A stretch of DNA of 47,242 bases from contig JAIBEW010000022.1 of NCBI GenBank assembly GCA_019459085.1, forward strand, positions 1 through 47,242. Direction: 5' to 3'. Source of the stretch: Kaistella sp. (lineage in GTDB: Bacteria; Bacteroidota; Bacteroidia; Flavobacteriales; Weeksellaceae). Below are positions 32,417 to 40,904 of the stretch, piece by piece. How positions within the stretch are numbered: the first letter of the stretch is position 1; each line of letters begins with the position of its first letter. The notes under the pieces were generated by a model. That model worked only from the letters and a program-made list of their open reading frames with translations, had not been told where the DNA came from and did not search any database. A program made the translations under genes and the position numbers.

Positions 32417-34744
32417 ATGGATTATTTGAAAGGATTAAATGAAGCACAGTATGAAGCCGTTACTACTCTCGAAGGACCTCTGATGGTGCTCGCTGGAGCT
32501 GGTTCCGGAAAAACGCGTGTGCTCACCATGCGAATTGCGCATTTGATCACCAATCTCGTCGATCCTTTCCATATTCTGGCCCTTACTTTTACAAACAAAG
32601 CGGCGAAAGAAATGAAAGAAAGGATTGCAAAAGTGGTGGGCGTAAGCGAGGCCCGCTCGCTTTGGATGGGTACTTTTCACTCTGTTTTTGCAAGAATTCT
32701 GCGCAGCGAAGCGCATTATATCGGTTTCCCGTCCAATTTTACAATTTATGATTCCCAGGATTCTTTGAATGTCATTAAAAAAGTCCTGAAGGAACTGAAT
32801 ATTGATGCCGATCTTTATAAACCGAAAAAAGTTCAGGCCCGGATTTCCAATTACAAAAACAACCTGATTACCGTAAAAGCCTATTTCGGGAACCCCGAAC
32901 TCATCGAAAACGATGAACGCGCCAACATGAAGCATATGGGTATGATTTACCAGAAATATGTGGATGTGTGCTACCGAAACGGCGCGATGGATTTTGATGA
33001 CCTGCTCTTGCGCACCAATGAATTGCTCACCAGATTTCCGGAAGTTCTGGCAAAATATCAAGACCGATTCAGGTATATTTTGGTGGATGAGTATCAGGAT
33101 ACTAACCATTCGCAGTATTTAATCGTAAAAGCACTGGCTTCAAAATTCGAGAATATCTGTGTGGTGGGCGACGATGCACAGTCGATTTACTCATTCCGGG
33201 GCGCGAATATTTACAATATTTTAAATTTCAAGAAAGATTATCCTGACGCGGTGACGGTTTCGCTCGAGCAGAATTACCGTTCCACGCAGAATATCGTGAA
33301 TGCGGCCAATGTGGTGATCTCCAAAAACGTTCAGCAGTTCAAGAAAAATGTCTTCAGCGACAATGAAGAAGGCGAAAAGATCAAAGTGTACCGCTCGCTT
33401 TCCGATGCCGATGAGGCGAATTTTGTGGCCTCCAATATCTGGGAACTTCATAATTCCGCTCAGAGAAAATTTACCGATTTTGCGATTCTGTACCGCACCA
33501 ACTCGCAGACAAGAGCTTTTGAAGATGCTTTAAGACGGAAAAACATTCCGTACCGCGTGTTTGGCGGACTTTCGTTTTATCAGCGAAAAGAAGTGAAAGA
33601 TCTTATCGCGTATCTCCGGCTTCTCATCAATGAAAACGACAGCGAAGCGCTTTCCAGAATTATCAATTATCCTGTCCGCGGAATCGGAGAAACCACGCAG
33701 AATAAACTGATCGTTTTTGCTGATAAACAGAATGTTTCCATCACCACTGTTTTGGGCAATCTGGGTATGTATGCACCGCAACTCGGACTGAATAACGGCA
33801 TTCTGACGAAACTTTCAGATTTCTGGGCCATGATCAAAGCTTTTCAGGTGATGCTGAAAACTGAAAATGCCTACAACGTAGCCATGGAAGTCGCCAAACG
33901 CAGCGGTCTCATCAAGTTTCTGAAAGACGATCAGACCCCGGAAGGAATTTCACGTGTCGAAAATATACAGGAACTCATGAATTCCATGCAGGGATTTATC
34001 GAAGAACAGCAACAGCTTGAAGACGGTGACCCTTCGCTTTCCAGTTTTCTCGAGAATATTGCACTTTCTGCAGATACACAGAACGACAAAAAAGACAACG
34101 GCGACCAGGTTTCGCTTATGACAATTCACCTATCCAAAGGTCTTGAATTTCCGGTGGTGCATTTGGTGGGTCTTGAAGAAAACCTTTTCCCGAGCTTTAT
34201 GAGTTCTTCAACCCGTGAGGAACTTGAGGAAGAACGCCGGCTTTTTTATGTGGCTTTAACCAGAGCCGAAAAACAGGCGTTTCTGACGTATGCGGTTTCC
34301 AGATTTCAGTGGGGGAAAATTACGGATGCAGAACCGTCGCGCTTTTTAAGTGAAATGGATGCGCAGCATCTGGAATTCATAAATCCGGCCATCGAAAGCC
34401 GTTTTGTGAATCACTCCGGACTGAAATCGAGTATTTTTGATGATGAACCTGCAGAACCGCGGTTTTTCAAAAAGAAAGAAGATAAAAAAAGCATTCAGCG
34501 GAATGAACCGTTACCAATTCCGCAGAACCTGAAGCCGGTTGCCACCGCAAAAATCACCAATCCGAGCGGCGTTTCTTCTGAAAATATTGAAGTGGGTGAT
34601 AAAGTGCGTCATGACCGTTTTGGCGTGGGCGAAGTCCTGTTCCTGGACGGAACCGACCCCGAGAATATCAAAGCAAAAGTGAAATTCCAGCACGAAGGAG
34701 AAAAGAATCTGATTCTGAAGTTTGCAAAACTGACGAAGATTTAA
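32417..34744 (+). CDS. uvrD: UvrD/PcrA-type superfamily 1 DNA helicase
   Basis: A 775-residue 3'-5' helicase. Walker A (Ala-Gly-Ala-Gly-Ser-Gly-Lys-Thr, 26-33), Gly-Thr-Phe-His-Ser (motif Ia), Val-Asp-Glu-Tyr-Gln-Asp-Thr-Asn (motif II), Gly-Asp-Asp-Ala-Gln-Ser-Ile-Tyr-Ser-Phe-Arg-Gly (III), Leu-Glu-Gln-Asn-Tyr-Arg-Ser (IV), Thr-Ile-His-Leu-Ser-Lys-Gly-Leu-Glu-Phe (V) and Val-Ala-Leu-Thr-Arg-Ala (VI) are all present. The C-terminal ~50 residues hold the PcrA-like RNAP-binding fold (Gly-Asp-Lys-Val-Arg-His-Asp-Arg-Phe-Gly). It acts in excision repair and replication-transcription conflict. The helicase frame opens earlier at 32357, but that part contains the promoter. Confidence 0.95.
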   Translation: MDYLKGLNEAQYEAVTTLEGPLMVLAGAGSGKTRVLTMRIAHLITNLVDPFHILALTFTNKAAKEMKERIAKVVGVSEARSLWMGTFHSVFARILRSEAHYIGFPSNFTIYDSQDSLNVIKKVLKELNIDADLYKPKKVQARISNYKNNLITVKAYFGNPELIENDERANMKHMGMIYQKYVDVCYRNGAMDFDDLLLRTNELLTRFPEVLAKYQDRFRYILVDEYQDTNHSQYLIVKALASKFENICVVGDDAQSIYSFRGANIYNILNFKKDYPDAVTVSLEQNYRSTQNIVNAANVVISKNVQQFKKNVFSDNEEGEKIKVYRSLSDADEANFVASNIWELHNSAQRKFTDFAILYRTNSQTRAFEDALRRKNIPYRVFGGLSFYQRKEVKDLIAYLRLLINENDSEALSRIINYPVRGIGETTQNKLIVFADKQNVSITTVLGNLGMYAPQLGLNNGILTKLSDFWAMIKAFQVMLKTENAYNVAMEVAKRSGLIKFLKDDQTPEGISRVENIQELMNSMQGFIEEQQQLEDGDPSLSSFLENIALSADTQNDKKDNGDQVSLMTIHLSKGLEFPVVHLVGLEENLFPSFMSSSTREELEEERRLFYVALTRAEKQAFLTYAVSRFQWGKITDAEPSRFLSEMDAQHLEFINPAIESRFVNHSGLKSSIFDDEPAEPRFFKKKEDKKSIQRNEPLPIPQNLKPVATAKITNPSGVSSENIEVGDKVRHDRFGVGEVLFLDGTDPENIKAKVKFQHEGEKNLILKFAKLTKI

Positions 34745-34776
34745 CGATCCAACTTCCTTTTGAAATCACCAAACGT

Positions 34777-34881
34777 GAGGAAATGGTCCGGCAACATAAG
34801 GAAATGGTCCGGCAACTTGTAGAAATGATCCGGCAACCTGAGGAAATAGTAAAACAAGTTGCAGAAGTGGTAAAGCAATAT
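34777..34881 (+). repeat. 21-bp tandem repeat, five degenerate copies
   Basis: Five consecutive 21-bp units begin at 34777, 34798, 34819, 34840 and 34861. The first two differ by three bases; later copies diverge more. In one plus-strand frame each unit encodes a heptad like E-E-M-V-R-Q-H. The array lies 32 bp after the helicase stop and ends before the convergent DUF3037 gene. A 56-codon frame (ATG 34783 to TAG 34953) runs through it, but it has no promoter or leader and overlaps the DUF3037 gene. Confidence 0.85.
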
Positions 34882-34900
34882 TGTTTTCTGTATTCTTCCC

Positions 34901-35284
34901 TTATTTTACCAATTCCTCAAACAATCTTTCAAAAGTGGCGTCTAAATCCTTAGTTTTTCCAGGATGCGGGCGCGAAGTCTGGATCACAGAACTCCGGACT
35001 GCCGTGAGCCAGCGGAATCTTTCCGGAATATCGAGTGCGGCAATTTCTCCGCCGGCTTTCTCGCCGTTGGCAACGTGCCGGAAATTTTCAAGATTTTGCA
35101 GAATATCCTCGAAATCTATTTCAGAATGCATCAGCTGAAATTTATGCGGACAAAGATGAAATTCCACCCGGATGTATTTTTCTTTTTTTGAAAACATAAC
35201 AAGGCCGATGTTGAAGAATTCTTCCCGCTCCACCTTCGGAACCAGCCTGATGACGGCATATTCGTAAATTTTAACCTCTTGCAT
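34901..35284 (-). CDS. DUF3037 protein
   Basis: A 127-residue cytoplasmic protein of the DUF3037 family: Tyr-Glu-Tyr-Ala-Val-Ile-Arg-Leu-Val-Pro-Lys-Val-Glu-Arg-Glu-Glu-Phe-Phe-Asn-Ile-Gly near the N-terminus and a C-terminal Ser-Arg-Pro-His-Pro-Gly-Lys-Thr-Lys-Asp segment. ATG 35284 gives the family N-terminus; a second ATG at 35296 is possible. It overlaps the HipA-like gene by 14 bp, so their translation is likely coupled. Function is unknown; a role as partner, regulator or substrate of the kinase is an inference from pairing. Confidence 0.85.
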   Translation of the reverse strand: MQEVKIYEYAVIRLVPKVEREEFFNIGLVMFSKKEKYIRVEFHLCPHKFQLMHSEIDFEDILQNLENFRHVANGEKAGGEIAALDIPERFRWLTAVRSSVIQTSRPHPGKTKDLDATFERLFEELVK

Positions 35285-36050
35285 GTTTAGCTTCATTTAC
35301 AAAGTTATGGGAGTTTTCCAGTCGGGTTTTCAGGAAATTGAAATACACTTCCTTGATTTCTTCCGGTGAATCGTCAGTATCGTTCCAGTTCAGCCATTCC
35401 AAAGGAATTAGGTTGACGATTTCGCGCAGAATCTCATCATTAAAAACGGTTTTGGCAAAAGCATCCGCTTCACCCAGCATGGTTGCCTGCGAAAGCAGGA
35501 CATGGTCTTTTACATAGGCAAAAGGACTTAACGCGTGTTTTTCAAAATTCATCCACGAATGATGAAAGTAAAAGGAAGCACCGTTATCGATGACCCAAAG
35601 TTCTTTATGCCACATCAGCAGATTTGTATTCTTAAAAGTCCGGTCGATGTTCGTGATGAAAGCGTCGAGCCAGACAATTTTGGAAGCCAGCAGCGGATCG
35701 ACTTTTACAGAGGAATCGTACGCAATTGCTCCGGACAGAAAATGCAGCGCCAGATTAAGCCCTTCTGAGAATTTCAGAAGATCCTGGATTTCTTCGTCGC
35801 CTTCGGTTCTTCCGAAATCCACATCCAGATTCGCGAAAACCAGTTCCGGAATCCTCAAGCCCAATACTTCAGCGATTTTTCCGCCCAAAAGTTCAGAAAT
35901 CAGCATTTTCACGCCGTGGCCGCCGCCGCGGAATTTGAGGACGTATTTAAAATCGTCATCTGCTTCAGCCAGCGCCGGAAGCGAACCGCCTTCGCGCAAT
36001 GGCAGAATGTAGCGCATGACCGTAACCGTTCGTAAAGATAAATCCTGCAT
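35271..36050 (-). CDS. HipA-like kinase, no HipB partner
   Basis: A 259-residue protein of the short HipA-like kinase family. Candidate catalytic features are Lys39 (Val-Leu-Lys-Phe), a Gly-rich loop at 41-46, Asp136 and Asn141 in Asn-Ile-Asp-Arg-Thr-Phe-Lys-Asn-Thr-Asn, and Asp155 in Val-Ile-Asp-Asn-Gly. It is much shorter than HipA of E. coli (about 440 residues). No HipB-type DNA-binding antitoxin is adjacent; a DUF3037 gene overlaps instead. ATG 36050 is chosen over ATG 36068 because the -7 element lies between them. Confidence 0.82.
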   Translation of the reverse strand: MQDLSLRTVTVMRYILPLREGGSLPALAEADDDFKYVLKFRGGGHGVKMLISELLGGKIAEVLGLRIPELVFANLDVDFGRTEGDEEIQDLLKFSEGLNLALHFLSGAIAYDSSVKVDPLLASKIVWLDAFITNIDRTFKNTNLLMWHKELWVIDNGASFYFHHSWMNFEKHALSPFAYVKDHVLLSQATMLGEADAFAKTVFNDEILREIVNLIPLEWLNWNDTDDSPEEIKEVYFNFLKTRLENSHNFVNEAKHARG

Positions 36051-36055
36051 GTTTA

Positions 36056-36063
36056 CAAAATTA
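36056..36063 (-). promoter_or_regulatory. -7 element TAATTTTG abutting the HipA-like start
   Basis: Perfect TAnnTTTG on the minus strand with five bases before ATG 36050. This predicts a leaderless mRNA and excludes the upstream ATG at 36068. Confidence 0.5.
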
Positions 36064-36143
36064 ATCATTAAAAACGTCGGAATAAAAAAAAATTACCCGA
36101 AGACCGGATAACTTATTTTTCAAATTTGAATAATCAGACCAAA

Positions 36144-37805
36144 TCAGTTTCTGTGTTTTTTAAAACTTTCGTCGCGGAACATAATATTGTACACGAGAAA
36201 AAGTCCGAGACCGATCGCAATCATAAAAAAGATGAACGGCAAAATGCCGTAACCCATGATGGAGTAGGTGGAAGGGATCCGCATCAGGAGCGCTGCACCA
36301 ATGATCATTGCGGCAATGATCAGTCCCGAAGTGATTCGGTTTGCCACTTTTTGGAAACCGTCGGTCAGCCGTTCTTCATCAATCGCATTGATTTTGATTT
36401 CGAGGTCGTTATTGGCCAGATTTTCGGTGATTTTGTTAAGCCGTCCCGGTAGATTTTCAACCAGTTTTTTATTGTCGAGCAGAAATCCGTAAAGATTTTC
36501 GGGTTTCAGTTCTTTCTTCATCTTTTCGTTCACCATTTTTTCCATAAACTTCCGGATGGCTTTCTGAAGATCGTATTTCGGCGTTAGAACTGCGACGATC
36601 TGATCCAGATTCAGCAGGATTTTTCCCAGAATATTGAGTTCCACGGCCAGTTTTATGCCGTCATCGGCTGCAATTCTGTTCATCTGAAGCAGGATTCTGC
36701 CCGTCTCCATGTCTTCAGCATTCGTACTCACACTGTCCATCACGAGTCTGTTGATGTTTTTCCTGAAGTTTTCCAGATTCGCTTTTGCTGAATCATATTC
36801 GCTGATTTCCAGCAGAGCATCAGTAATGGCGTCTCCGTCTTTTTTGCTCATCCCGACGAGGAGCATCATGATTTTTTCCTGAAGTTTTGGGCTGAATTTT
36901 GCGACCATTCCCAAATCCATCAGAGCAATTTTGTCATCGGAAGTCAGATGAATATTTCCCGGATGCGGATCTGCGTGGGCAAAACCGTCAACAATAATCT
37001 GTTTCAGATACGCTTCCACCAAATCATCGATGACCGGATTGAAGTCGGTTTGAATTTTTTTAAGATTTCCGAGTGCGGTAATTTTTTTTCCGTCAACAAA
37101 ATCCATTGTCAGGACTTTCGACGAAGAATATTCTGCGACAGGCGAAGGAATGACAAGATGCTGATAGCTTTTTAAATTCTCCTTCAGAATAAGAAGATTC
37201 TGCGCTTCTTTATTGTAATCGAGTTCATTCAGAAGGATGAACCGAAGTTCTTCAATCACATTGTCGAGCGCATATTTTCTGGCGGCTTTTGAATGGTTAA
37301 CCGCAAGATCGGCCATTTTTTTCAGCGTGTCGAGATCTTCCAGGAAATTTTTCCGGATGCCCGGCCTCTGGATTTTCACAGCAACCACACGTCCGGAATG
37401 GAGTAATGCTTTATGAACCTGACCGATAGAGGCACTGGCTATAGGAACAGGATCAAATTCAACGAACGCTTTTTTAATTTTCACCCCGATTTCTTCTTCG
37501 AATATTTTTTCTACTTCTTCATACGAAATGGTTTCCACATCGTCCTGAAGATTTGCGAGTGCATTCAGATAATGATCCGGAAGCAAATCGGGTCTTGTAG
37601 AAAGAAGCTGGCCTAATTTTACATACGTTGGCCCCATTTTCTTTAAATCTTCTACAAGTTCTTCGGGTTTCTGGCTGAATTCCAGTTCATCTTGTTCGTC
37701 ATCATTCAGTGCAGAACCTGCGGTAGATTTTACCACATCGCTGTTGTAATATTTTAATATAAAGCTGAAAAATTTGGTGTAAGTAGTGATCTGTTCGAGT
37801 GACAT
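36144..37805 (-). CDS. AarF/ABC1/UbiB family atypical kinase
   Basis: A 553-residue membrane-anchored kinase-like protein. It has Tyr-Val-Lys-Leu-Gly-Gln-Leu-Leu-Ser (KxGQ, near 60), Ala-Val-Lys-Ile-Gln-Arg-Pro-Gly (near 143), an Asn-Glu-Leu-Asp-Tyr-Asn-Lys-Glu-Ala region (ExD), Ala-His-Ala-Asp-Pro-His-Pro-Gly-Asn-like catalytic loop (near 278) and Leu-Met-Asp-Leu-Gly-Met-Val. The C-terminus has two hydrophobic helices (about 495-540). The family supports quinone synthesis and lipid homeostasis; Flavobacteriia use menaquinone, so the substrate here is unclear. A single gene, divergent from polA. Confidence 0.9.
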   Translation of the reverse strand: MSLEQITTYTKFFSFILKYYNSDVVKSTAGSALNDDEQDELEFSQKPEELVEDLKKMGPTYVKLGQLLSTRPDLLPDHYLNALANLQDDVETISYEEVEKIFEEEIGVKIKKAFVEFDPVPIASASIGQVHKALLHSGRVVAVKIQRPGIRKNFLEDLDTLKKMADLAVNHSKAARKYALDNVIEELRFILLNELDYNKEAQNLLILKENLKSYQHLVIPSPVAEYSSSKVLTMDFVDGKKITALGNLKKIQTDFNPVIDDLVEAYLKQIIVDGFAHADPHPGNIHLTSDDKIALMDLGMVAKFSPKLQEKIMMLLVGMSKKDGDAITDALLEISEYDSAKANLENFRKNINRLVMDSVSTNAEDMETGRILLQMNRIAADDGIKLAVELNILGKILLNLDQIVAVLTPKYDLQKAIRKFMEKMVNEKMKKELKPENLYGFLLDNKKLVENLPGRLNKITENLANNDLEIKINAIDEERLTDGFQKVANRITSGLIIAAMIIGAALLMRIPSTYSIMGYGILPFIFFMIAIGLGLFLVYNIMFRDESFKKHRN

Positions 37806-37939
37806 TCTTTATTTTTCAAGGGTATAGAAAAAAATGTACCATAAAAACTGTTAAGTCCTGAATTATTGTCTTAAAACCTATTTTGGGAATTTTTCTTTCG
37901 GGGTTCCAATCTTCGTTCTCCTAACTTCCGGCAATTTCC

Positions 37940-37947
37940 TATCTTTG
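37940..37947 (+). promoter_or_regulatory. -7 element TATCTTTG abutting polA
   Basis: Perfect TAnnTTTG with four bases (CTTT) before ATG 37952. Transcription would begin at or next to the start codon. No clean -33 element is visible. Confidence 0.55.
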
Positions 37948-37951
37948 CTTT

Positions 37952-40789
37952 ATGACACACGACAACGACAAACGCCTGTTTCTGATTGATGCTTATGCCA
38001 TGATTTTCCGCGGTTATTATGCCCTGATCAGAAGTCCGCGGATGACCAGTGACGGAAAAGACACTTCGGCAATATTTGGATTTACGAATTCTTTGATCGA
38101 ACTGATCCGCCGCGAAAAACCTTCTCATCTAGCGGTGGTTTTTGATGTTGGTCAGGCAAGTGTGCGAACCGTGGATTTTGCTGAATACAAAGCCAACAGA
38201 AGTGAAACTCCGGAAGCCATAAAATTGGCCATTCCGTATATTCACAGGATTCTGGAAGCAATGCACGTTCCGATTTTGGGCGTGGAAGGTTATGAAGCCG
38301 ATGATGTGATCGGAACCATTGCCTGCAAAGCGGAGAAAGAAGGGTATGTCATATATATGGTGACGCCCGACAAAGATTTTGCGCAGTTGGTCACCGACAA
38401 GATAAAAATGTACAAACCGGGACTGAAAGGTGCAGAGTTTGAAATATTGGGAGTAGAAGAAGTCAAAGCAAAATATGAAATCGAAGATCCAAAACAGGTG
38501 ATTGATTTTCTGGCCATGATGGGCGATTCGGTGGATAATATTCCCGGATTGGAAGGAGTCGGAGAAAAAACAGCGAAAAAATTCCTCAAAGAATACGGCA
38601 GCATCGAAAATCTTTTGGCCAACACCGATAAAATAACCGGAAAACTGCGCGAAAAAGTGGAAGCCAGTGCAGAGCGTGGGATTTTATCCAAAAAACTTGC
38701 GACCATTATTTGTGATGTGCCTGTAGAATTCCATCAGGAACAGTATGATCTGGAAACACCGGATTTCGAAAAAGTAAAGCAAGTTTTTGATGAAATTGAA
38801 TTCAGAAGGCTTTATGAAAATCTGTACCGCGCGTTTGCACCGGCGATAGCAGCTCCAAATAACGTTTCGCGATATGATAAAGTTGAAAAAGCCGCTCCTT
38901 TAGGGAATCTCGGCGCTGCGGCTGTGCAACTCGACCTTTTCGCCAGTTATGAAGAACTCGATCACGCCACGAATACCAAAACCACCATTGCAGATAATGA
39001 CCATTTGTATCAGTTCATTGATTCCCCGAAAGCGCAGAAAATGCTGGTCCGGAATTTACTCGCACAGAAAGCAGTCAGTTTTGATACCGAAACCACTTCA
39101 TTAAATGAAATGGAAGCGGAACTGATCGGCATGAGTTTCTCGTACCGGAAAGGTTTGGCGTATTATATTCCGCTGTCGGAAAACCGTGAAGAAGTTTTGG
39201 CGACGTTGGAAATCTTCCGTCCGTTTTTTGAAAAAGCGGAAATTGTAAAAATCGCGCACAATTTAAAATTCGATTATAAAATCCTGAAACAGTACGGTAT
39301 TTCAGTTGAAGGCGCCATTTTCGACACGATGATTGCCCATTACCTGCTGAATCCCGACGGAAGACACGGCATGGATTACCTTTCGGAAATGTACCTGCAC
39401 TACAAACCGGTTTCCATAGAATCATTGATTGGTAAAAAAGGAAAAAACCAGGGCACGCTGCGTGATCTTTCTTTGGAAGAGCAGACCAATTATGCGGCGG
39501 AAGACGCGGATATTACATGGCAACTGTACGAAGTTTTTGCGCCTCAACTTAAGATAGAAAATCTCGAGGATTTATTTTTCAAAGTCGAAATGCCATTGAT
39601 GAAAGTTCTTGCAAAAATGGAACTGGAAGGCGTTTCTCTCGACAAAAACTGGCTCGAGCAGGAGAGTAAAGACCTTGAAAATGATTTGCGTGAACTCGAA
39701 AGAAATATTTTTGAAATTTCAGGAGAAGAATTCAATATGAATTCACCGCGGCAACTGGGCGAAATTTTATTTGAAAAAATGCAGCTCGACCCGAAAGCGA
39801 AGAAAACCAAAACCGGGCAGTACGGTACTTCGGAAGATATCCTTCAGAAACTTTCCAGCAAGCACGAAATCATCAAATATATTCTGGAATACAGAACCTA
39901 CCAGAAACTGAAATCGACTTATGTTGATGCGTTGCCTTTGCAGATCGACAAAGACGACAACCGCGTCCACACGAATTTTTCCCAGACCACGGCTGCGACC
40001 GGACGTTTGGCGTCGGTAAATCCGAACCTTCAGAATATCCCGATCCGTACTTTGCGCGGTCAGCAGATCCGCGGCGCGTTTGTAGCCGGCGAAGGCAAGA
40101 AAATTATTTCCGCCGATTATTCCCAGATCGAACTCCGTCTTATTGCGGAAATTTCCAATGAGGAAAATATGATCCTGGCGTTTCAGAACGGCGAAGATAT
40201 TCACGCTTCCACAGCTTCAAAACTCTTTAAAGTTCCGTTGGAAGAAGTGACCAAAGTGCAGCGGAGCCAGGCGAAAACGGTAAATTTCGGAATCATTTAC
40301 GGTCAGGGTGCTTTTGCGCTGGCTGAACAGACCGGCCTTTCGCGAACCGAAGCCAAACACATGATTGAAGCCTATTTTGAAACCTATCCACGCCTAAAGA
40401 AATACATGGGAGAGCAGGTTCAGAAAGCGCAGGAACTCGGTTATGTGGAAACCATTCTGAACAGGAAAAGACATTTGAAAGATATCAATTCCGCGAATTT
40501 TGTCGTGAAAGCGCATGCCGAAAGAAATGCTGTGAATGCTCCGATTCAGGGTAGTGCAGCCGATGTCATTAAGCTGGCGATGATTAAAATCGACGAAAAA
40601 TTTTCAGAAAGGAACCTAAAAACAAAAATGCTGCTTCAGGTTCATGATGAACTGCTGTTTGAAGCTCCGGTTGAGGAAGTGGAAACGGTTACAGAACTGA
40701 TCAGAACCGAAATGGAATCGGCATTTGAGACCAGGGTTCCATTGCTCGTGGAAGTTGGTGTTGGAGATAACTGGCTGGAAGCACATTAA
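37952..40789 (+). CDS. polA: DNA polymerase I
   Basis: A 945-residue three-domain enzyme. The 5'-3' flap exonuclease spans about 1-290 (Leu-Ile-Asp-Ala-Tyr-Ala near 10; Gly-Tyr-Glu-Ala-Asp-Asp near 115). The 3'-5' proofreading domain is about 345-530 and keeps Phe-Asp-Thr-Glu-Thr-Thr-Ser-Leu, so it is probably active. The polymerase domain (about 560-945) has Asp-Tyr-Ser-Gln-Ile-Glu-Leu-Arg (motif A), Lys-Thr-Val-Asn-Phe-Gly-Ile-Ile-Tyr-Gly (motif B) and Val-His-Asp-Glu-Leu (motif C). It acts in repair and primer removal. It has a leaderless-type promoter. Confidence 0.97.
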   Translation: MTHDNDKRLFLIDAYAMIFRGYYALIRSPRMTSDGKDTSAIFGFTNSLIELIRREKPSHLAVVFDVGQASVRTVDFAEYKANRSETPEAIKLAIPYIHRILEAMHVPILGVEGYEADDVIGTIACKAEKEGYVIYMVTPDKDFAQLVTDKIKMYKPGLKGAEFEILGVEEVKAKYEIEDPKQVIDFLAMMGDSVDNIPGLEGVGEKTAKKFLKEYGSIENLLANTDKITGKLREKVEASAERGILSKKLATIICDVPVEFHQEQYDLETPDFEKVKQVFDEIEFRRLYENLYRAFAPAIAAPNNVSRYDKVEKAAPLGNLGAAAVQLDLFASYEELDHATNTKTTIADNDHLYQFIDSPKAQKMLVRNLLAQKAVSFDTETTSLNEMEAELIGMSFSYRKGLAYYIPLSENREEVLATLEIFRPFFEKAEIVKIAHNLKFDYKILKQYGISVEGAIFDTMIAHYLLNPDGRHGMDYLSEMYLHYKPVSIESLIGKKGKNQGTLRDLSLEEQTNYAAEDADITWQLYEVFAPQLKIENLEDLFFKVEMPLMKVLAKMELEGVSLDKNWLEQESKDLENDLRELERNIFEISGEEFNMNSPRQLGEILFEKMQLDPKAKKTKTGQYGTSEDILQKLSSKHEIIKYILEYRTYQKLKSTYVDALPLQIDKDDNRVHTNFSQTTAATGRLASVNPNLQNIPIRTLRGQQIRGAFVAGEGKKIISADYSQIELRLIAEISNEENMILAFQNGEDIHASTASKLFKVPLEEVTKVQRSQAKTVNFGIIYGQGAFALAEQTGLSRTEAKHMIEAYFETYPRLKKYMGEQVQKAQELGYVETILNRKRHLKDINSANFVVKAHAERNAVNAPIQGSAADVIKLAMIKIDEKFSERNLKTKMLLQVHDELLFEAPVEEVETVTELIRTEMESAFETRVPLLVEVGVGDNWLEAH

Positions 40790-40904
40790 CCGCAGTGGAA
40801 TATTGCTTTCTAAGGAAAGAGTTATGGAGAGTCGCCATCTAAGAATCACCAACCCTTTCGTAATAATAAAAAATACCGCTATATTTATCCTTAAATAATT
40901 TTAA

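Noticed and set aside
34777-34881. Tandem array considered as a CRISPR.
   Set aside because: Units are contiguous without spacers.
34783-34953. A 56-codon plus-strand frame through the 21-bp repeat.
   Set aside because: No promoter or leader, and its second half is antisense to the DUF3037 gene. Kept as a repeat, not a gene.
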